From positions 404,818-468,817 of the forward strand of contig OY848923.1 of NCBI GenBank assembly GCA_963693285.1: 64,000 nt of DNA, read 5' to 3'. Made by a program: the position numbers and the translations under genes. How positions within the stretch are numbered: the first letter of the stretch is position 1; every line of letters begins with the position of its first letter. Shown in pieces: positions 23,572 through 34,604 of the stretch. The stretch is from Xestospongia muta (Eukaryota; Porifera; Demospongiae; Haplosclerida; Petrosiidae). The notes under the pieces are model-generated. The model saw only the letters and a program-made list of their open reading frames with translations, ran no database searches and had not been told where the DNA came from.

Positions 23572-25045
23572 AGGGTGTCTATACCTATCCTCCTTCACCT
23601 TCAAAATCTCCTCTTCCTCCAATTGAGCCCATTCATTCTATCCAGTTTACTTCACATCAACTACTAGCTCTATTAGGACATTTGAGGCTATCAGCTCTTA
23701 ATGGTACTATTATCACACAATCATTCATCGATTTAATATGTGAATTAAGTAATAAGACGGTATGTTCTATCAGTTATAATTATAACATCATTATTATAAT
23801 AATAGCAAGGAGAAAATGTATTTCCTAGTCTGTGGAGGTGGCTTACTGAAGAACAGGTTAGCAGGAGATAATGTAGTCAGTCTTTATAATGGATAGTTTG
23901 GCAAATTGTCCTTAGTATAAAATTGTCTTTAATGAAGTCGGTCATTTTTCTTTAATTTTTAGGCTCAAGAACTTATCGAAATGGTCTATAGCGAAACTCA
24001 AATTATTGTTAACTGGAGTCGGCTTGTACTCTGTTTAGCACAGCCATTTCCTCTCCCAACAACTGAAGACTTGCTCTCAGCTCAAGAATTATTTCGAGCT
24101 ATCCATCCTGAGAGAGTTGACTGGAATGATTTTAATAGTGTTTCACTTTGGTTAGATCAGAGAGCTGAGAGTGACCGTGATAAGAGACTAAAACAAGTAA
24201 ATAAATAGACCATTATTATAATGTTATTATGACATATAGGTATTCTTTGAGCTGTTTAAAGAGCCTGAAACAGACTGTGTTAACCATTCTCAAATGGTTA
24301 GTGGTACACACACAAATGATGGAACAATTGTTAATATATATATATACACTCTAGTTGTTGTACTTATGTGCTAGCCCTGATGATATGGATGGGTTTCTTA
24401 AAGCATTGAGTCTTGCTACTGGAGTAGTGTTATCATTGGTAAAGATATTATTATATATTGTGTTATTATAATATTGTATTTATAGGATAGTGAGACTGAA
24501 GTTACTGTTAAAGCACTTCATATGGTAGTTTGATGAATGGATGGATGGATGGATTGATGGATGGATGGATGAATGAATGGACGGATGGATGAATGAATGG
24601 ATGGACGAATGAATGAATTGATGAATGGATGGATGGATGAATGGTGGATGGATGGATGAATGGATGGATGGATGGATGGATGAATGAATTGATGAATGGA
24701 TGGATGAATGAATAGATGGATGAATGGATAGATGGATAGACATAATAGTTCTCCTATATCCAATAGGTCCTATCTCATTCATTGGTATCAGAGGAGATAC
24801 TTGGATTAGAGAGGATTTTTGCCAATATAAGAGGGGAACACACCACGTCTATACCTTTAGTAACCCTATTGCAAGATCCATCTATCATAGAGCTAGTAGA
24901 AAATACCCTCCAATATGACTTACCGGTAATATTACTTGTAATAAACAGGACAATTTATATACTTTGTTTTATTCAGGATTTTACTGAACTGGTTGCTAGA
25001 CCCATGTCATCGGAATCATCTCCTTCTTCTCCAGAAGACCTTTAA
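17195..25045 (+). CDS. SPEF2: SPEF2 (KPL2), sperm flagellar protein 2
   Basis: Orthologue of SPEF2, needed for the central-pair apparatus and for building motile cilia and sperm tails. The protein starts [16 protein letters not shown], a calponin-homology domain running through [14 protein letters not shown] and [14 protein letters not shown]. Charged coiled coil follows ([47 protein letters not shown]). A P-loop domain has GLPFTGKST at about 20324-20350 and a later [10 protein letters not shown], like nucleoside kinases. After a linker rich in Ser, Pro and Lys comes the conserved C-terminal region ([36 protein letters not shown]) ending SSPEDL-stop. At roughly 1150 residues it is shorter than vertebrate SPEF2, and the 200-base gap at 22298-22497 may hide coding sequence. 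About 30 small exons; the longer introns carry microsatellites. Confidence 0.93.
17630..17832. repeat. 30-bp minisatellite in SPEF2 intron
   Basis: About six imperfect copies of gatggacagttgtatggatg plus aacagctaga. Confidence 0.85.
18708..18893. repeat. 33-bp minisatellite, each unit a potential hairpin
   Basis: Six units of about 33 bp (ctaatagtgtggtattgtat plus taaaacaatacta). Each contains GTATTGT and its complement ACAATAC separated by ATTAAA, so the intron could form a row of 7-bp stems. Confidence 0.88.
21138..21267. repeat. (GA)n/(GGGA)n microsatellite
   Basis: GA and GGGA runs fill a SPEF2 intron. Confidence 0.92.
21490..21627. repeat. (AAT)n trinucleotide repeat
   Basis: About 138 bp of AAT units with rare AAC variants in a SPEF2 intron. 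Frames of poly-Asn, poly-Leu, poly-Ile and poly-Tyr here are artefacts. Confidence 0.95.
22206..22497. repeat. (CT)n microsatellite running into a 200-base assembly gap
   Basis: CT/CTCG repeats at 22206-22297 run directly into exactly 200 N (22298-22497). SPEF2 coding sequence resumes immediately after ([11 protein letters not shown]), so the missing piece includes a splice acceptor and perhaps exon sequence. Confidence 0.95.
23378..23573. repeat. (CT)n/(CCCT)n microsatellite
   Basis: Pyrimidine-rich repeat filling a SPEF2 intron and running into the acceptor CAG at 23572-23574. Confidence 0.93.
24530..24745. repeat. ATGG-type minisatellite
   Basis: Irregular atggatgg/atgaatga array in a SPEF2 intron near its 3' end. 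Confidence 0.88.
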
Positions 25046-25224
25046 ACCACACCCATTTAATTACAATGGACAGGTACATTAATAATAGTTAATTAACTAG
25101 TCAAATATCAGTGACTACAGTTGATAAAATTTTAAGAAAATATAATAATATATTGAAGTCATTTCACAAATTATAACAGAAATAATGAAATGATATAATA
25201 CAATTGAGGATCCCCCTATATTAA

Positions 25225-26694
25225 TTATTGATGATTAAATTTAATTTGAAATAATGGACTCATACCTAATACACAACTATACTGATGAGATTTATAAATT
25301 AATAAATAACGACCTGGAGATGAAGGGACTTGGTCCCCACTCAACGGTCGAGAATAATACGTCATACATGTAGCCACACCCCTCACAGCAGGTGTATACA
25401 ACCAGTAAACATAGTCTTTATCAAGAGAGACAAAATCCTCAGGAAATAACCCTATCCAATCCCACGATGATATCTCTGTACCAGAAGCAATGTCAATTTC
25501 TATTTTACCTTGAGTACTACAGATCCATTCTGATAATCTAAATACTACTGGAGGCATTATGTTGAGATTAACAAGCGCTTTCAATTGTCCGCTAACAGCT
25601 TTATGATCACTGATTCTTGGTTGCATATGAATTCCATAATATACTGGTTTGATAACTAGTTTTGGCTCTGTGTCAGTCATTTGTGGTAAGACGCTTGGAT
25701 TAAGGCACCACAATATACGATCTGTCCAAGCAGGTGCTCTTCCCTTGCCTCCATCATGATAATGATCAGTTCCCGGCTCATATTTGTAACTTGGGACAAA
25801 GACCAACTGCATTTCCATAAATCTGCATAAATATGACGGACTCTTGTGACCTTTGACCTGTTCCAAAAGTAACTGATCTTTTTTAATCAATGATGCATAT
25901 CGATTATCAGATACGATTTGAACAACTTCGTCGTATTCCTTCCCTTCAATACGGAAATTCAAATCACCAATTAAAAACAAGACATCGTGATCAAATAATT
26001 TCGTATTACCAGTAAATATGAGGTACGTCATAATATCATGTAATTCCTGTATGCGTTTATCGTTGTTTTCCAAATGTGGTACTAGGTGACAATTAACAAA
26101 TGCTAAACTCAAGTCTCCTAAAACAAATCGGATGCTGGTTGCACCTTTGTTTCCCCAAAGTCCACCTAATCCTGTCCTAAAAGACGCTGTTTCTACGTGT
26201 TTTATATAACACAATAACGGCCTCTTGACAAAAACCATGATCACAATACCCAATATACGACATGAAGTAACTCGAGAGAACCCATTCTTTGATAAGACAA
26301 CACTGAAATTGTCTACTAAGGGATCACGTCCTACTAACGGTACAGCTGCTGTGACAACATCTTGGACGTTGGGATACGCTTCTTGTAAACCAATGACTAA
26401 TATGTCAGTATTGTTACATATATCCATCATTTCCATTGTCTCTTGAGGAAGGAAAAGAGATTGGATGTCGTGAAGGGCTGGAATTATTCCTGCGACGTTC
26501 CATGTTAATATATGTAAATTGAGGTAGTCATCGCGTTCACTGCTAAGGGGTCCGTTCATCTTATTAGAGTCTTGCTTATCAACAAGTTTAGGTAGTTTAC
26601 TTGCATCACGTGACATCATGAAATATAAGTATTTGAGTGTCAAAAACATCCGGTTATTAAAATAAGTAAAAAATAATTTGGGATTTTGAAACAT
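25225..26694 (-). CDS. inositol polyphosphate 5-phosphatase with SKICH domain (INPP5K/INPP5J-like)
   Basis: Predicted phosphoinositide 5-phosphatase acting on PI(4,5)P2 and PI(3,4,5)P3. The catalytic domain shows the family motifs in order: LHILTWNVAG, GLQEAY, GLWGNKGATSIRF, FVNCHLVPH, IGDLNFRI, PAWTDRILW and RISDHKAVSG. The last 110 residues form a SKICH domain (EWICSTQGKIEI, SWDWIGLFPEDF, YLLIYKSHQYS), the arrangement of INPP5K (SKIP) and INPP5J. Against these roughly 450-residue proteins the length fits INPP5K. The whole gene is one uninterrupted exon, unlike all neighbours. The first ATG is at 26694, but the tandem Met at 26619 (MMSRDASKL) or a later one is a more natural start, because the first 25 residues are low-complexity hydrophobic. 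It is tail to tail with SPEF2 and 226 bp downstream of TTC4. Confidence 0.9.
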   Translation of the reverse strand: MFQNPKLFFTYFNNRMFLTLKYLYFMMSRDASKLPKLVDKQDSNKMNGPLSSERDDYLNLHILTWNVAGIIPALHDIQSLFLPQETMEMMDICNNTDILVIGLQEAYPNVQDVVTAAVPLVGRDPLVDNFSVVLSKNGFSRVTSCRILGIVIMVFVKRPLLCYIKHVETASFRTGLGGLWGNKGATSIRFVLGDLSLAFVNCHLVPHLENNDKRIQELHDIMTYLIFTGNTKLFDHDVLFLIGDLNFRIEGKEYDEVVQIVSDNRYASLIKKDQLLLEQVKGHKSPSYLCRFMEMQLVFVPSYKYEPGTDHYHDGGKGRAPAWTDRILWCLNPSVLPQMTDTEPKLVIKPVYYGIHMQPRISDHKAVSGQLKALVNLNIMPPVVFRLSEWICSTQGKIEIDIASGTEISSWDWIGLFPEDFVSLDKDYVYWLYTPAVRGVATCMTYYSRPLSGDQVPSSPGRYLLIYKSHQYSCVLGMSPLFQIKFNHQ

Positions 26695-26919
26695 CCTGTA
26701 GGTTTATAAATTGATAGTTAGATGGATCTGTGAGTTTAACTTATAAAATATTGAATATTACTAAAAATATGAACTTTTTAGTACTATATGCAAAACTCAA
26801 AAACATTTTCAGTGGTTAGTGATATCAGGAACCCCACCCCTAGTACAAATGTATCTACTCATCTCAGCACTGTGTTTTCAATTAAAAATTAATAAAAATA
26901 ATAATATTAATATTCTTTA

Positions 26920-29329
26920 TTATGTTTTAATGAATTGTTGTCGAAATGCAGATCCAGCTGCTAATACAATAAATGTAGGCGTCCCAGATACAACTATATA
27001 CCTGTATAATATAATATAATATAATATAATATAATATAAAATAATATAATATAATATAACATAATATAATATAATATAATATAATATAATATAATATAAA
27101 ATAATATAATATAATATAACATAATATAATATAATATAATATAATATAATGTAATATAATATAATATAACATAATATAATATAATATAATATAACATAAT
27201 ATAATATAATATAATATAATATAATATAATGTGTGTGACATGATGATTTATACTTACTTTGGGGAACTAATGACATCAGCTAATTTAGACTGGACTGAGA
27301 CCTGAAAATAGGTACCTGGACTGGAAATATCCTCATACCAAATCTATGGATGGATGGATGAATAGTTAAACAGATGGATGAATAGTTAAACAAATGGATG
27401 AATAGGTAAATGAATGGATGAATGAATAGTTAAACAGAAGGATGAATAGTTAAACAGATGGATGAATAGGTAAATGAATGGATGAATAGGTAAATGGATG
27501 GATGAATGAAAGGAGAAATTAATAAATGGACACATGGAGATTACTTCAATGTTCTCTGGAGTATATTTCTTCTCAATATCCCAACTAGCTACCTCTTCTC
27601 CAAAGATCACATTAATATGATCTAAAAATCTAGTGAAAGATCACCATTACCAATGACTGTTACCATAGCAACATACATATTGTACTCATGAAATGATTCA
27701 ATTAAATCACTTTGTCCATATTCTGGGTACATGAAAAACACAGGCCATATTATGTAACCCTCCTCATCTAGATGAACTCTAGTAATATCGGGATGAGGTC
27801 CCACTAATTTTAGGAGAATGTCACTTTCTTGGTTGCTATCTTGTGAGGTCATTTGGTCCGGAAATGTAGCTAGTTTAATACCTCTAGACTGCATAAATAA
27901 ATGGACAGATAGACAAAGAAATGGATTGATAGTTTATGAATAATGGATGTTAGTTAGCAAAATGGATTAATAGTTTATGAATAATGGATGTTAGTTAGAA
28001 AAATGGATTGATAGTTTATGAACAATGGATGTATAGTCAGCATAAATGGATCGATAGTTTTAAAATGGATGTAAAAATAAGTGATATTTCCAATAACCTT
28101 TATAGCTTCAATTAATCTTTTGTCATTATTTTTCATTGCCTTGTCAGCTAATTTTTGTTTTCGATCATCTCTCTCCTTTTTTTTCTATAACACACTTAGC
28201 AATAGATACAAAGAATGTTCTAATTACCTTTTCTAAGACTGCCACCTTCCTTAACTCTAGCAGTCTATCATTAGATGCATTAATCTTTTAATAAAGGAAA
28301 CATTTATTATAGTAACCATTATACTAACTTGAAGACCTTGACTACACCAAGCTATAGTATCATCAAAAATTTTCAGTTTAAAAGAAGCTTCAGCACCTAT
28401 AATGTAGTAGACAGTGTGTGTGTGTGTGTGTAGCTCTGTTATTGACCTCTGATGTATGCTTTAAGATGGTCTTGTTTGATGGTCTTACTAGCAATAGCAT
28501 CGTTAATAGATGATCTATAGTTACCTAATAAATTATATTAGTGTGAAATGGATACATTGGTCAACTGGTATAGATGGTTAAAGGTACATTGGTCAACTGG
28601 TATAGATGGTTAAAGGTACATTGGTCAACTGGTATAGATGGTTAAAGATACATTGGTCAATTGGTATAGATGGTTAAAGGTACATTGGTCAACTGGTATA
28701 GATGATTAAAGGTACATTGGTCAATTGGTATAGATGGTTAAAGGTACATTGGTCAACTTGCATTCTTACTTAAGTGATAATGAGCTGCTGATCTATTACA
28801 ATAGAGAATGGCATTAAGATTTGAGTCAGAGCTATTCTGTTTTAATGCTTCACTGTATGACACCACAGCTTCTTTGTACTTCTTCTGTTTAAAGTACTCG
28901 TTCCCATCTTCTTTTAAAACCAACGCTCTCCCTACATTTAGTACAAGAGTACATTACATTGAATGAATGGTAGAATGTAACAAACATGCAATGGAATGGT
29001 TTAATGATAGAGCAATAGTACAATGGTACCTTCAGGTGTTTCCTCTTGGTACTTGATCTCTTGCAATGCTGCTAGTCCAGGTGATTTAATAGCATCAATA
29101 TCACTGGGAGGCTTTGTCATAAACAATGGTATCTGTTCTATTTCCTAGCAAAGTTAAAAACTAAATTAATGTCTATCTAATATCCTCTTCATACTTCCTC
29201 CCAATTATCTTCTGATAATCCTCCAGTGTATTTTTGCGGTCCTTTCTTAGCTATTATCTCATCGATTAATTGATCTGCATCAAGAACATCAGGTCCAACG
29301 TTGTCTTGAGAAGTTGACTTCTCAGCCAT
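26920..29329 (-). CDS. TTC4: TTC4, TPR co-chaperone
   Basis: Orthologue of TTC4 (yeast Cns1), a tetratricopeptide co-chaperone of Hsp70 and Hsp90. It begins MAEKSTSQDNVGPD and contains the family N-terminal signature IPLFMTKPPSDID. Three TPR units follow (LKEDGNEYFKQKKYKEAV, ILYCNRSAAHYHLGNYRSSI, KAYIRGAEASFKLKIFDDTI), then a basic coiled region and the C-terminal wheel domain (VHLDEEGYIIWPVFFMYPEYGQSD; YIVVSGTPTFIVLAAGS), ending FIKT-stop. The last two splices give IWYEDISSPGTYFQ and SPK|YIVVSG. Introns hold minisatellites and a pentanucleotide repeat. The start is 80 bp from the divergent REXO1 start. An X-box-like palindrome, GTTACCATAGCAAC (27659-27672), lies within coding sequence. Confidence 0.92.
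27005..27231. repeat. (ATAAT)n pentanucleotide repeat
   Basis: About 225 bp of ATAAT units with rare AAAAT and AACAT variants, filling the last TTC4 intron up to its acceptor. Long minus-strand Ile/Tyr frames are artefacts. Confidence 0.95.
27345..27512. repeat. about 20-bp minisatellite
   Basis: gatggatgaatagttaaaca and variants, in a TTC4 intron. Confidence 0.85.
27895..28072. repeat. about 50-bp tandem repeat
   Basis: Repeated aatggattgatagtttatga followed by ataatggatgttagttag, about three to four copies, in a TTC4 intron. Confidence 0.8.
28545..28757. repeat. 32-bp minisatellite
   Basis: About six copies of tggtcaactggtatagatgg plus ttaaaggtacat in a TTC4 intron. Confidence 0.9.
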
Positions 29330-29409
29330 TGTGCTAAAGGTGATTTTACTAGAGCCCCTAGTAATAAATACAATAATTAATTGTCTCGTGGGTCTAGTAT
29401 AGGAAGGAG
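29330..29409. promoter_or_regulatory. 80-bp divergent promoter, TTC4/REXO1
   Basis: Only 80 bp separates the two start codons, so both transcription units must share this element. No TATA box is obvious. Confidence 0.55.
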
Positions 29410-32400
29410 ATGTTTGCCACTGCTGGTTATTTTAAAGGAATTATTTGTCCTTTCTTTGAACGTGGATTATGTCATAGACCTCACTGTCACTACAGACACA
29501 GTAAACCAAGTTAGTATATATAAATTTATTATAAATTATTTATTATGTGTATTTATTAACAATAGTTATTGTTTTATGTATTTTATGATATATCAATTAT
29601 TGGTAATGTAGTCATTTTAATCTATTCAAATAAAATTTATATCATATTAAATTTAATGATATCAATTAAACATAGTCTGGCCAGAATAAATATCAACAAA
29701 ACTCTACTTGATTTTGACCTTTGTTTATAGAACATATTGTGATATTATTGGTTTGATTTCCAATTATATTGTACTCTAATAGAATTGTCATAATACAAGT
29801 CTATACAATTAATATTGTATACTTTATTATTATAAGTAAAGTATTTACACATAAATTGTATATTATTTAAAAAAAACACTAAGAAATCATGAAATATATC
29901 TTTTTGATATAATCTGTTTATTTTACTACATACAGCTGTTAGTGTCTTTCGTTCTTCATTATCTACTAATATCACAGGGTCATTATCACTAAAATGTCAA
30001 AAAGATGAATTACAAAACAAAGAAAGTGGTTGTCATGACGATAAAAAAATACAACCAACAAGTGATAAACAAGATGAGAAATTGTCAGACCTGTTTTCTG
30101 ATACCACGTCCACAAAAGATACATCTGAAACAACTATCAAAGATATCTTCGGCAGTAGCAGTGATGATGACAATGATAATGATATTCATAGTCCTACAGT
30201 TGCTATGACAACACCAGACAGTGACACCCATGAAGACAACAGTGCAATCGAAGTAAAGTTTCGTAAAGCCACAAGTTCATCCTATATGGCAAAGATAGAT
30301 GTGAGCACTAATGAAGTAGGTGGAGTTAACAATGAGGGAGGCGCTTCCAATATTAAAGTGAGTGGAGTCAAGAGAGGGGTGTCAAGTGTGGGGACATCTT
30401 ATGAAAATAAAGGAATTAAACGAAAGAGAATTGCCCATTCTAATGCTGAAGTAATAACATTAATATAAATTACCAGTGTATCTTGATTATTTCTAAAAGG
30501 TACCAAGAGCCCCTCCAGAAGGATCTCTTCGTTCTAAACCAAAATCTCTCTCAGATCAAAAAGTCAGTGATAGATAGTATGGTTGCTTTAAACAAAAGGT
30601 TTTTATTTAACGAAATAGCAATGTTCAAATTTATCTATCAAAATTAAAACACCTGTATTACTTCTTGTAGTTATTAAAAACTTTAAATGATCCTAATGCA
30701 ATATATAGTGGTAAGAAAAGGACTGCTAGATCAGTTAGTAGTACAACAACTCCAACCACCAGTACTAGCAGTACTAGCGTAAGTAATACTACTTAGAAGT
30801 ACATATATGGTACTAGTATAAGTAATGCTACTTAGAAGTACATATATGGTACTAGTATAAGTAATGCTACTTAGAAGTACATATATGGTACTAGTATAAG
30901 TAATGCTACTTAGAAGTACATATATAGTACTAGTATAAGTAATGCTACTTAGAAGTACATATACAGTATTAAGATATTAATACATGTATTTGATACTGTA
31001 GGGAACTTCCCTCTCTGCCCCTAAACGACCTGTTCTTCCATTAGTGATGAATGCTAAGGTATCTATGTACCTCCTATTATAATTAATTAATTAATTAATT
31101 CATTTATTGATTTATTAATTTTGTAGGTACCTACTAAGATCCGACAAAGATTTCTTGACTCGTTTATCGATGAATATATTAGGAAAGGAACGGAACCTCA
31201 GACAGCATATGATCAGGTTAACAATTCACCCTCACTATCACTACCATCACTATCACTATCACCATCATCCATATTACGTTAATCCCACACTGTCACCTTT
31301 CATAATCAACACTTCCACCTTCACATTCACTAATATCACTTCCACTTAGTCACTTGAAGATGAGAGGGAGTTATACACTCGGAGTACAAGTCGTATGATC
31401 TATACGAATATTTGTTCTCATAAACTTAAAAATTTACAAAAAGAAGTTGATGCTTTACTTAATGAAAGGAAGCAGACACCAGATGTGAAAGTAGCTGGTC
31501 ATCTAGAAGGGAAAGAAACTCCAAAAAACAAGGAACTTCCCTTGGAGACTGGTACATCCAATATGGACAGTATCAAACATACTGAAATAAGTGTTACATC
31601 TAGTGTTAAAAACAGCAAGAAACATAAATTGTCTTCCAAGACCATTTCAGTGAGTAGAGACAAAGCCAGCATCTCTTTAGTAGGTGGAGTCAATATTGAT
31701 AATGACAAAGATAAATTAGAGGCAAAGGAGTTAGGCACAACTCCTTTTGAACCTCTTCCCAACTATTCTTTAACTGATGACTTGATTTCACTGGCTAATC
31801 CTTCAATGTCACATTTTACACTCTCATCCTCGCATGAATCTCCCTCCATCACAGTATCTAAGTTCTATGTTAATAGAAAAGAGATGGTCAGTGGTGAGTG
31901 GGATCAAGATAGGTGTGGTCAATCAAAAGATAAACCAAAGCCAAAGAAAAAAAAGGTTAAAAATTTGTCATCATTTGAGGACATGTTAGCTGCTGCTGAT
32001 AAAAACAAAATAAAGAGAAGAAAAATTAAACCGGCTTTAAATTTAACACTTAACAATAGGAATATCCCCTCTGTTCGTGGAGATTCAAGTTCAAAAGATT
32101 CCACTTGTCAAACCAGTTCAGACATTGTCGACTTGACAAGTGATGACCTTCTAAGCCACACCCATCTATCTAATACTGCATCAAGTGATGTTATTAACTA
32201 TGAGACCACATCCACTTCAATGGATGAAACAGTTCTTTCTATAGTCTCTGTCGAGAGTGCCACCCCAAATCTGAGTATGGCTAATATGGACTTTGAGAAT
32301 ATCGTTACCTCTGAAGGAATAGACTCTTGGCAGGTTTTTGATAAGGATCTAGCCACACCCACTTTCCCACCCCCTCCTAATCCCTCGTCTCTTATCAATC

Positions 32401-33097
32401 TCACAGATTTAGCTCAGAAAGTGAGAGCAAAGAGAGAACGTAATCAAAAACCACCTGTGAAAAGAAAAAAGATACGAAGTCAAAAAATAGCTACGCCCAC
32501 TATCCACACAACCAAACCTTCTTTTTCTATTATCAAAAAAAAAGAACCAGAATTTAATGGTATGTTAGCATTGATGAAAGGATGGATGAATGGATAGATT
32601 GATAAGATAAAGTGACATTTGGATCAGTGGATGGCAAATTATAACAAGAAGTACCCTAATAATAGCCCATGGCCTTGTGTCTAATACTGCAATGGCTTTT
32701 GAATGGCAGTTGCATGCTCCTTCCTTCTTTGCGGGGCTATGGGCATCTGTCCTAAATTGTCTGTAATATTTTTTTCTCAGCTACTATCTTTTATGATCAG
32801 TTGTTGAGCCATCTTCTCTCAGAAGAGCAGCTTACTACTAATGGATATCCTCGTCCAAGTGATCAAGTAGGCATGGCTTTAATAAACATAGAACGTCAAC
32901 TTAAACTACTACCAGAGTCTCTTCCTGGAAATGGTCAGCATCAATATTTAATATCTATTGTCATCACTTGTGTATGTTCAACAGCTGTACGCCATTATTG
33001 TTGTCGATGTCAAAAACCATTTATTATTTACAACAATGGAAGTTATCAAACTGTTGAAGAATGTGTCTATCACTTTGGCAACCTCCACAAGTCACGA

Positions 33098-33134
<37 letters not shown>

Positions 33135-34142
33135 GAAAGAGATTTCACGTATTTTATTACAGAGTATGGAGAGGGTGTTGTCTCTCAGTATAGCTGTTGT
33201 GGTGAGCGAAGAGACTCGTCTGGTTGTCAAGTAGCCATGGTATACATGTATATAGCTGCTATAACTACTACTACATTCTATTATTATTTTAGATGCATGT
33301 AACTGCTGGAGAACAGCCTTCCTTGCAAGATGGCTACACCAAATCAGCTCCACCCCCTTCTAATGAGACTTATGTCCCAGATGTATTTGCTGTTGATTGT
33401 GAAATGTGTTATACAACAATTGGATTGGAATTAACACGAGTAACTCTTGTTAATTTAAACTTGGAAACTGTTTATGAATCTCTTGTTCGTCCTAGCCGTC
33501 CAATTGTTGATTACAATACTAGGTGGGTGTGTCAGTGGGTGTGGTTTTAATGTGCTGTTGTATTAGGTTTAGCGGTCTTACAGCTGAAGACTTTACTTCA
33601 GTAACCACATCACTATCAGATGTACATTCAAATTTGTTAAGTTTAGTATATGAAGATACTATATTGATAGGCCATAGTCTGGACAGTGACCTCCGAGCAA
33701 TGAAGGTAACCATTAATCAATGACCATGCTCCACCTATCAACTTATTTATCTAACTGCTTTGTTTGTCTATCCATTCATTCAGCCATTAACTTATGCACT
33801 TACTCTTTCTATTTACTTCTTTTATTTCTTTTTTTTTTCTTTTTTTTTCTTTTTTGACAATGTGTATTAGTCTGTTCATGAACAGTTATTTAAATAAAGG
33901 TTTTCTTTCTTCTCTAGTATATTCATAGTGCTGTTGTTGACACTGCTATAGTTTTCCCTCATCGGAAAGGTCCTCCATTTAAAAGAGCTCTGAAATCTCT
34001 GATGACTGATTATCTTCAAAAGATCATTCAAGATAATGTTGATGGCGGTCATGATAGTCGAGAGGATGCTGTAGCTTGTATGGAACTTATGATATGGAAA
34101 ATAAAATCAGATCTTAAGAAAACAAAACGAAGACAGTTGTAA
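29410..34142 (+). CDS. REXO1: REXO1, RNA exonuclease 1
   Basis: Orthologue of REXO1 (Elongin A-binding protein 1), a nuclear DEDDh 3'-5' exonuclease. The N-terminus [19 protein letters not shown] continues as a CCCH zinc finger (Cys-X7-Cys-X4-Cys-X3-His). A long, poorly conserved Ser/Lys-rich middle includes one 1.2-kb exon (about 31349-32566). The conserved end has the Cys/His segment [10 protein letters not shown] and [10 protein letters not shown], then the exonuclease: [12 protein letters not shown] (Asp, Glu), [34 protein letters not shown] (Asp), [20 protein letters not shown], and [13 protein letters not shown] (His, Asp). The protein ends [12 protein letters not shown]. All catalytic acidic residues are present. 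Introns include a hairpin-forming minisatellite at 30780-30968. The start is chosen by the zinc-finger frame and lies 80 bp from TTC4. Confidence 0.93.
30780..30968. repeat. 39-bp minisatellite with internal inverted repeat
   Basis: About five units (ctacttagaagtacatatat plus ggtactagtataagtaatg). Each contains AGTAC...GTACT, a possible short stem. REXO1 intron. Confidence 0.88.
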
Positions 34143-34342
34143 TGGGAGAATTCCTTTAATTAACTGTATTATTCATTATTAATGGACTGTTAGGGGTATT
34201 ACTCCTATATATAGTATGATTGCTCTTAATTGTAGTTGCCAGGCTATTGCAATTTTTTAATTCCTCCTCAAAATTGAATATCAGATTATTTTAATTTTTC
34301 GTTTCTAATTACATAATGTTTGTGTTTGATGACATAACAAAT

Positions 34343-34376
<34 letters not shown>

Positions 34377-34604
34377 GTGTTATTAACAGTTATTATCAAC
34401 ATTATTTAATGATTTTAATAACACACACATACAAAAGTACCAAGTCAGTTTTCCCAATAAAACTGTCCAAAAATTAAAACTTAGCCCTCAATTGAATGCG
34501 TTAAGTGAATTCATAAAAACAAATAAAACATCTAATATTGCAGTTGTCATAGCAACAAAAAGATAAAACTCACAAATGAACAAATTTCCATACACACAAA
34601 ATCT
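34143..34604. other. intergenic between convergent 3' ends
   Basis: No gene seen. It contains a (TTA)n run at about 34345-34375, aataaa-type signals on both strands and an X-box-like GTTGTCATAGCAAC at 34543-34556. Confidence 0.5.

Noticed and set aside
30005..30468. Two overlapping frames as separate genes
   Set aside because: One frame is a REXO1 exon (Asp/Ser-rich middle region); the other is its shadow.
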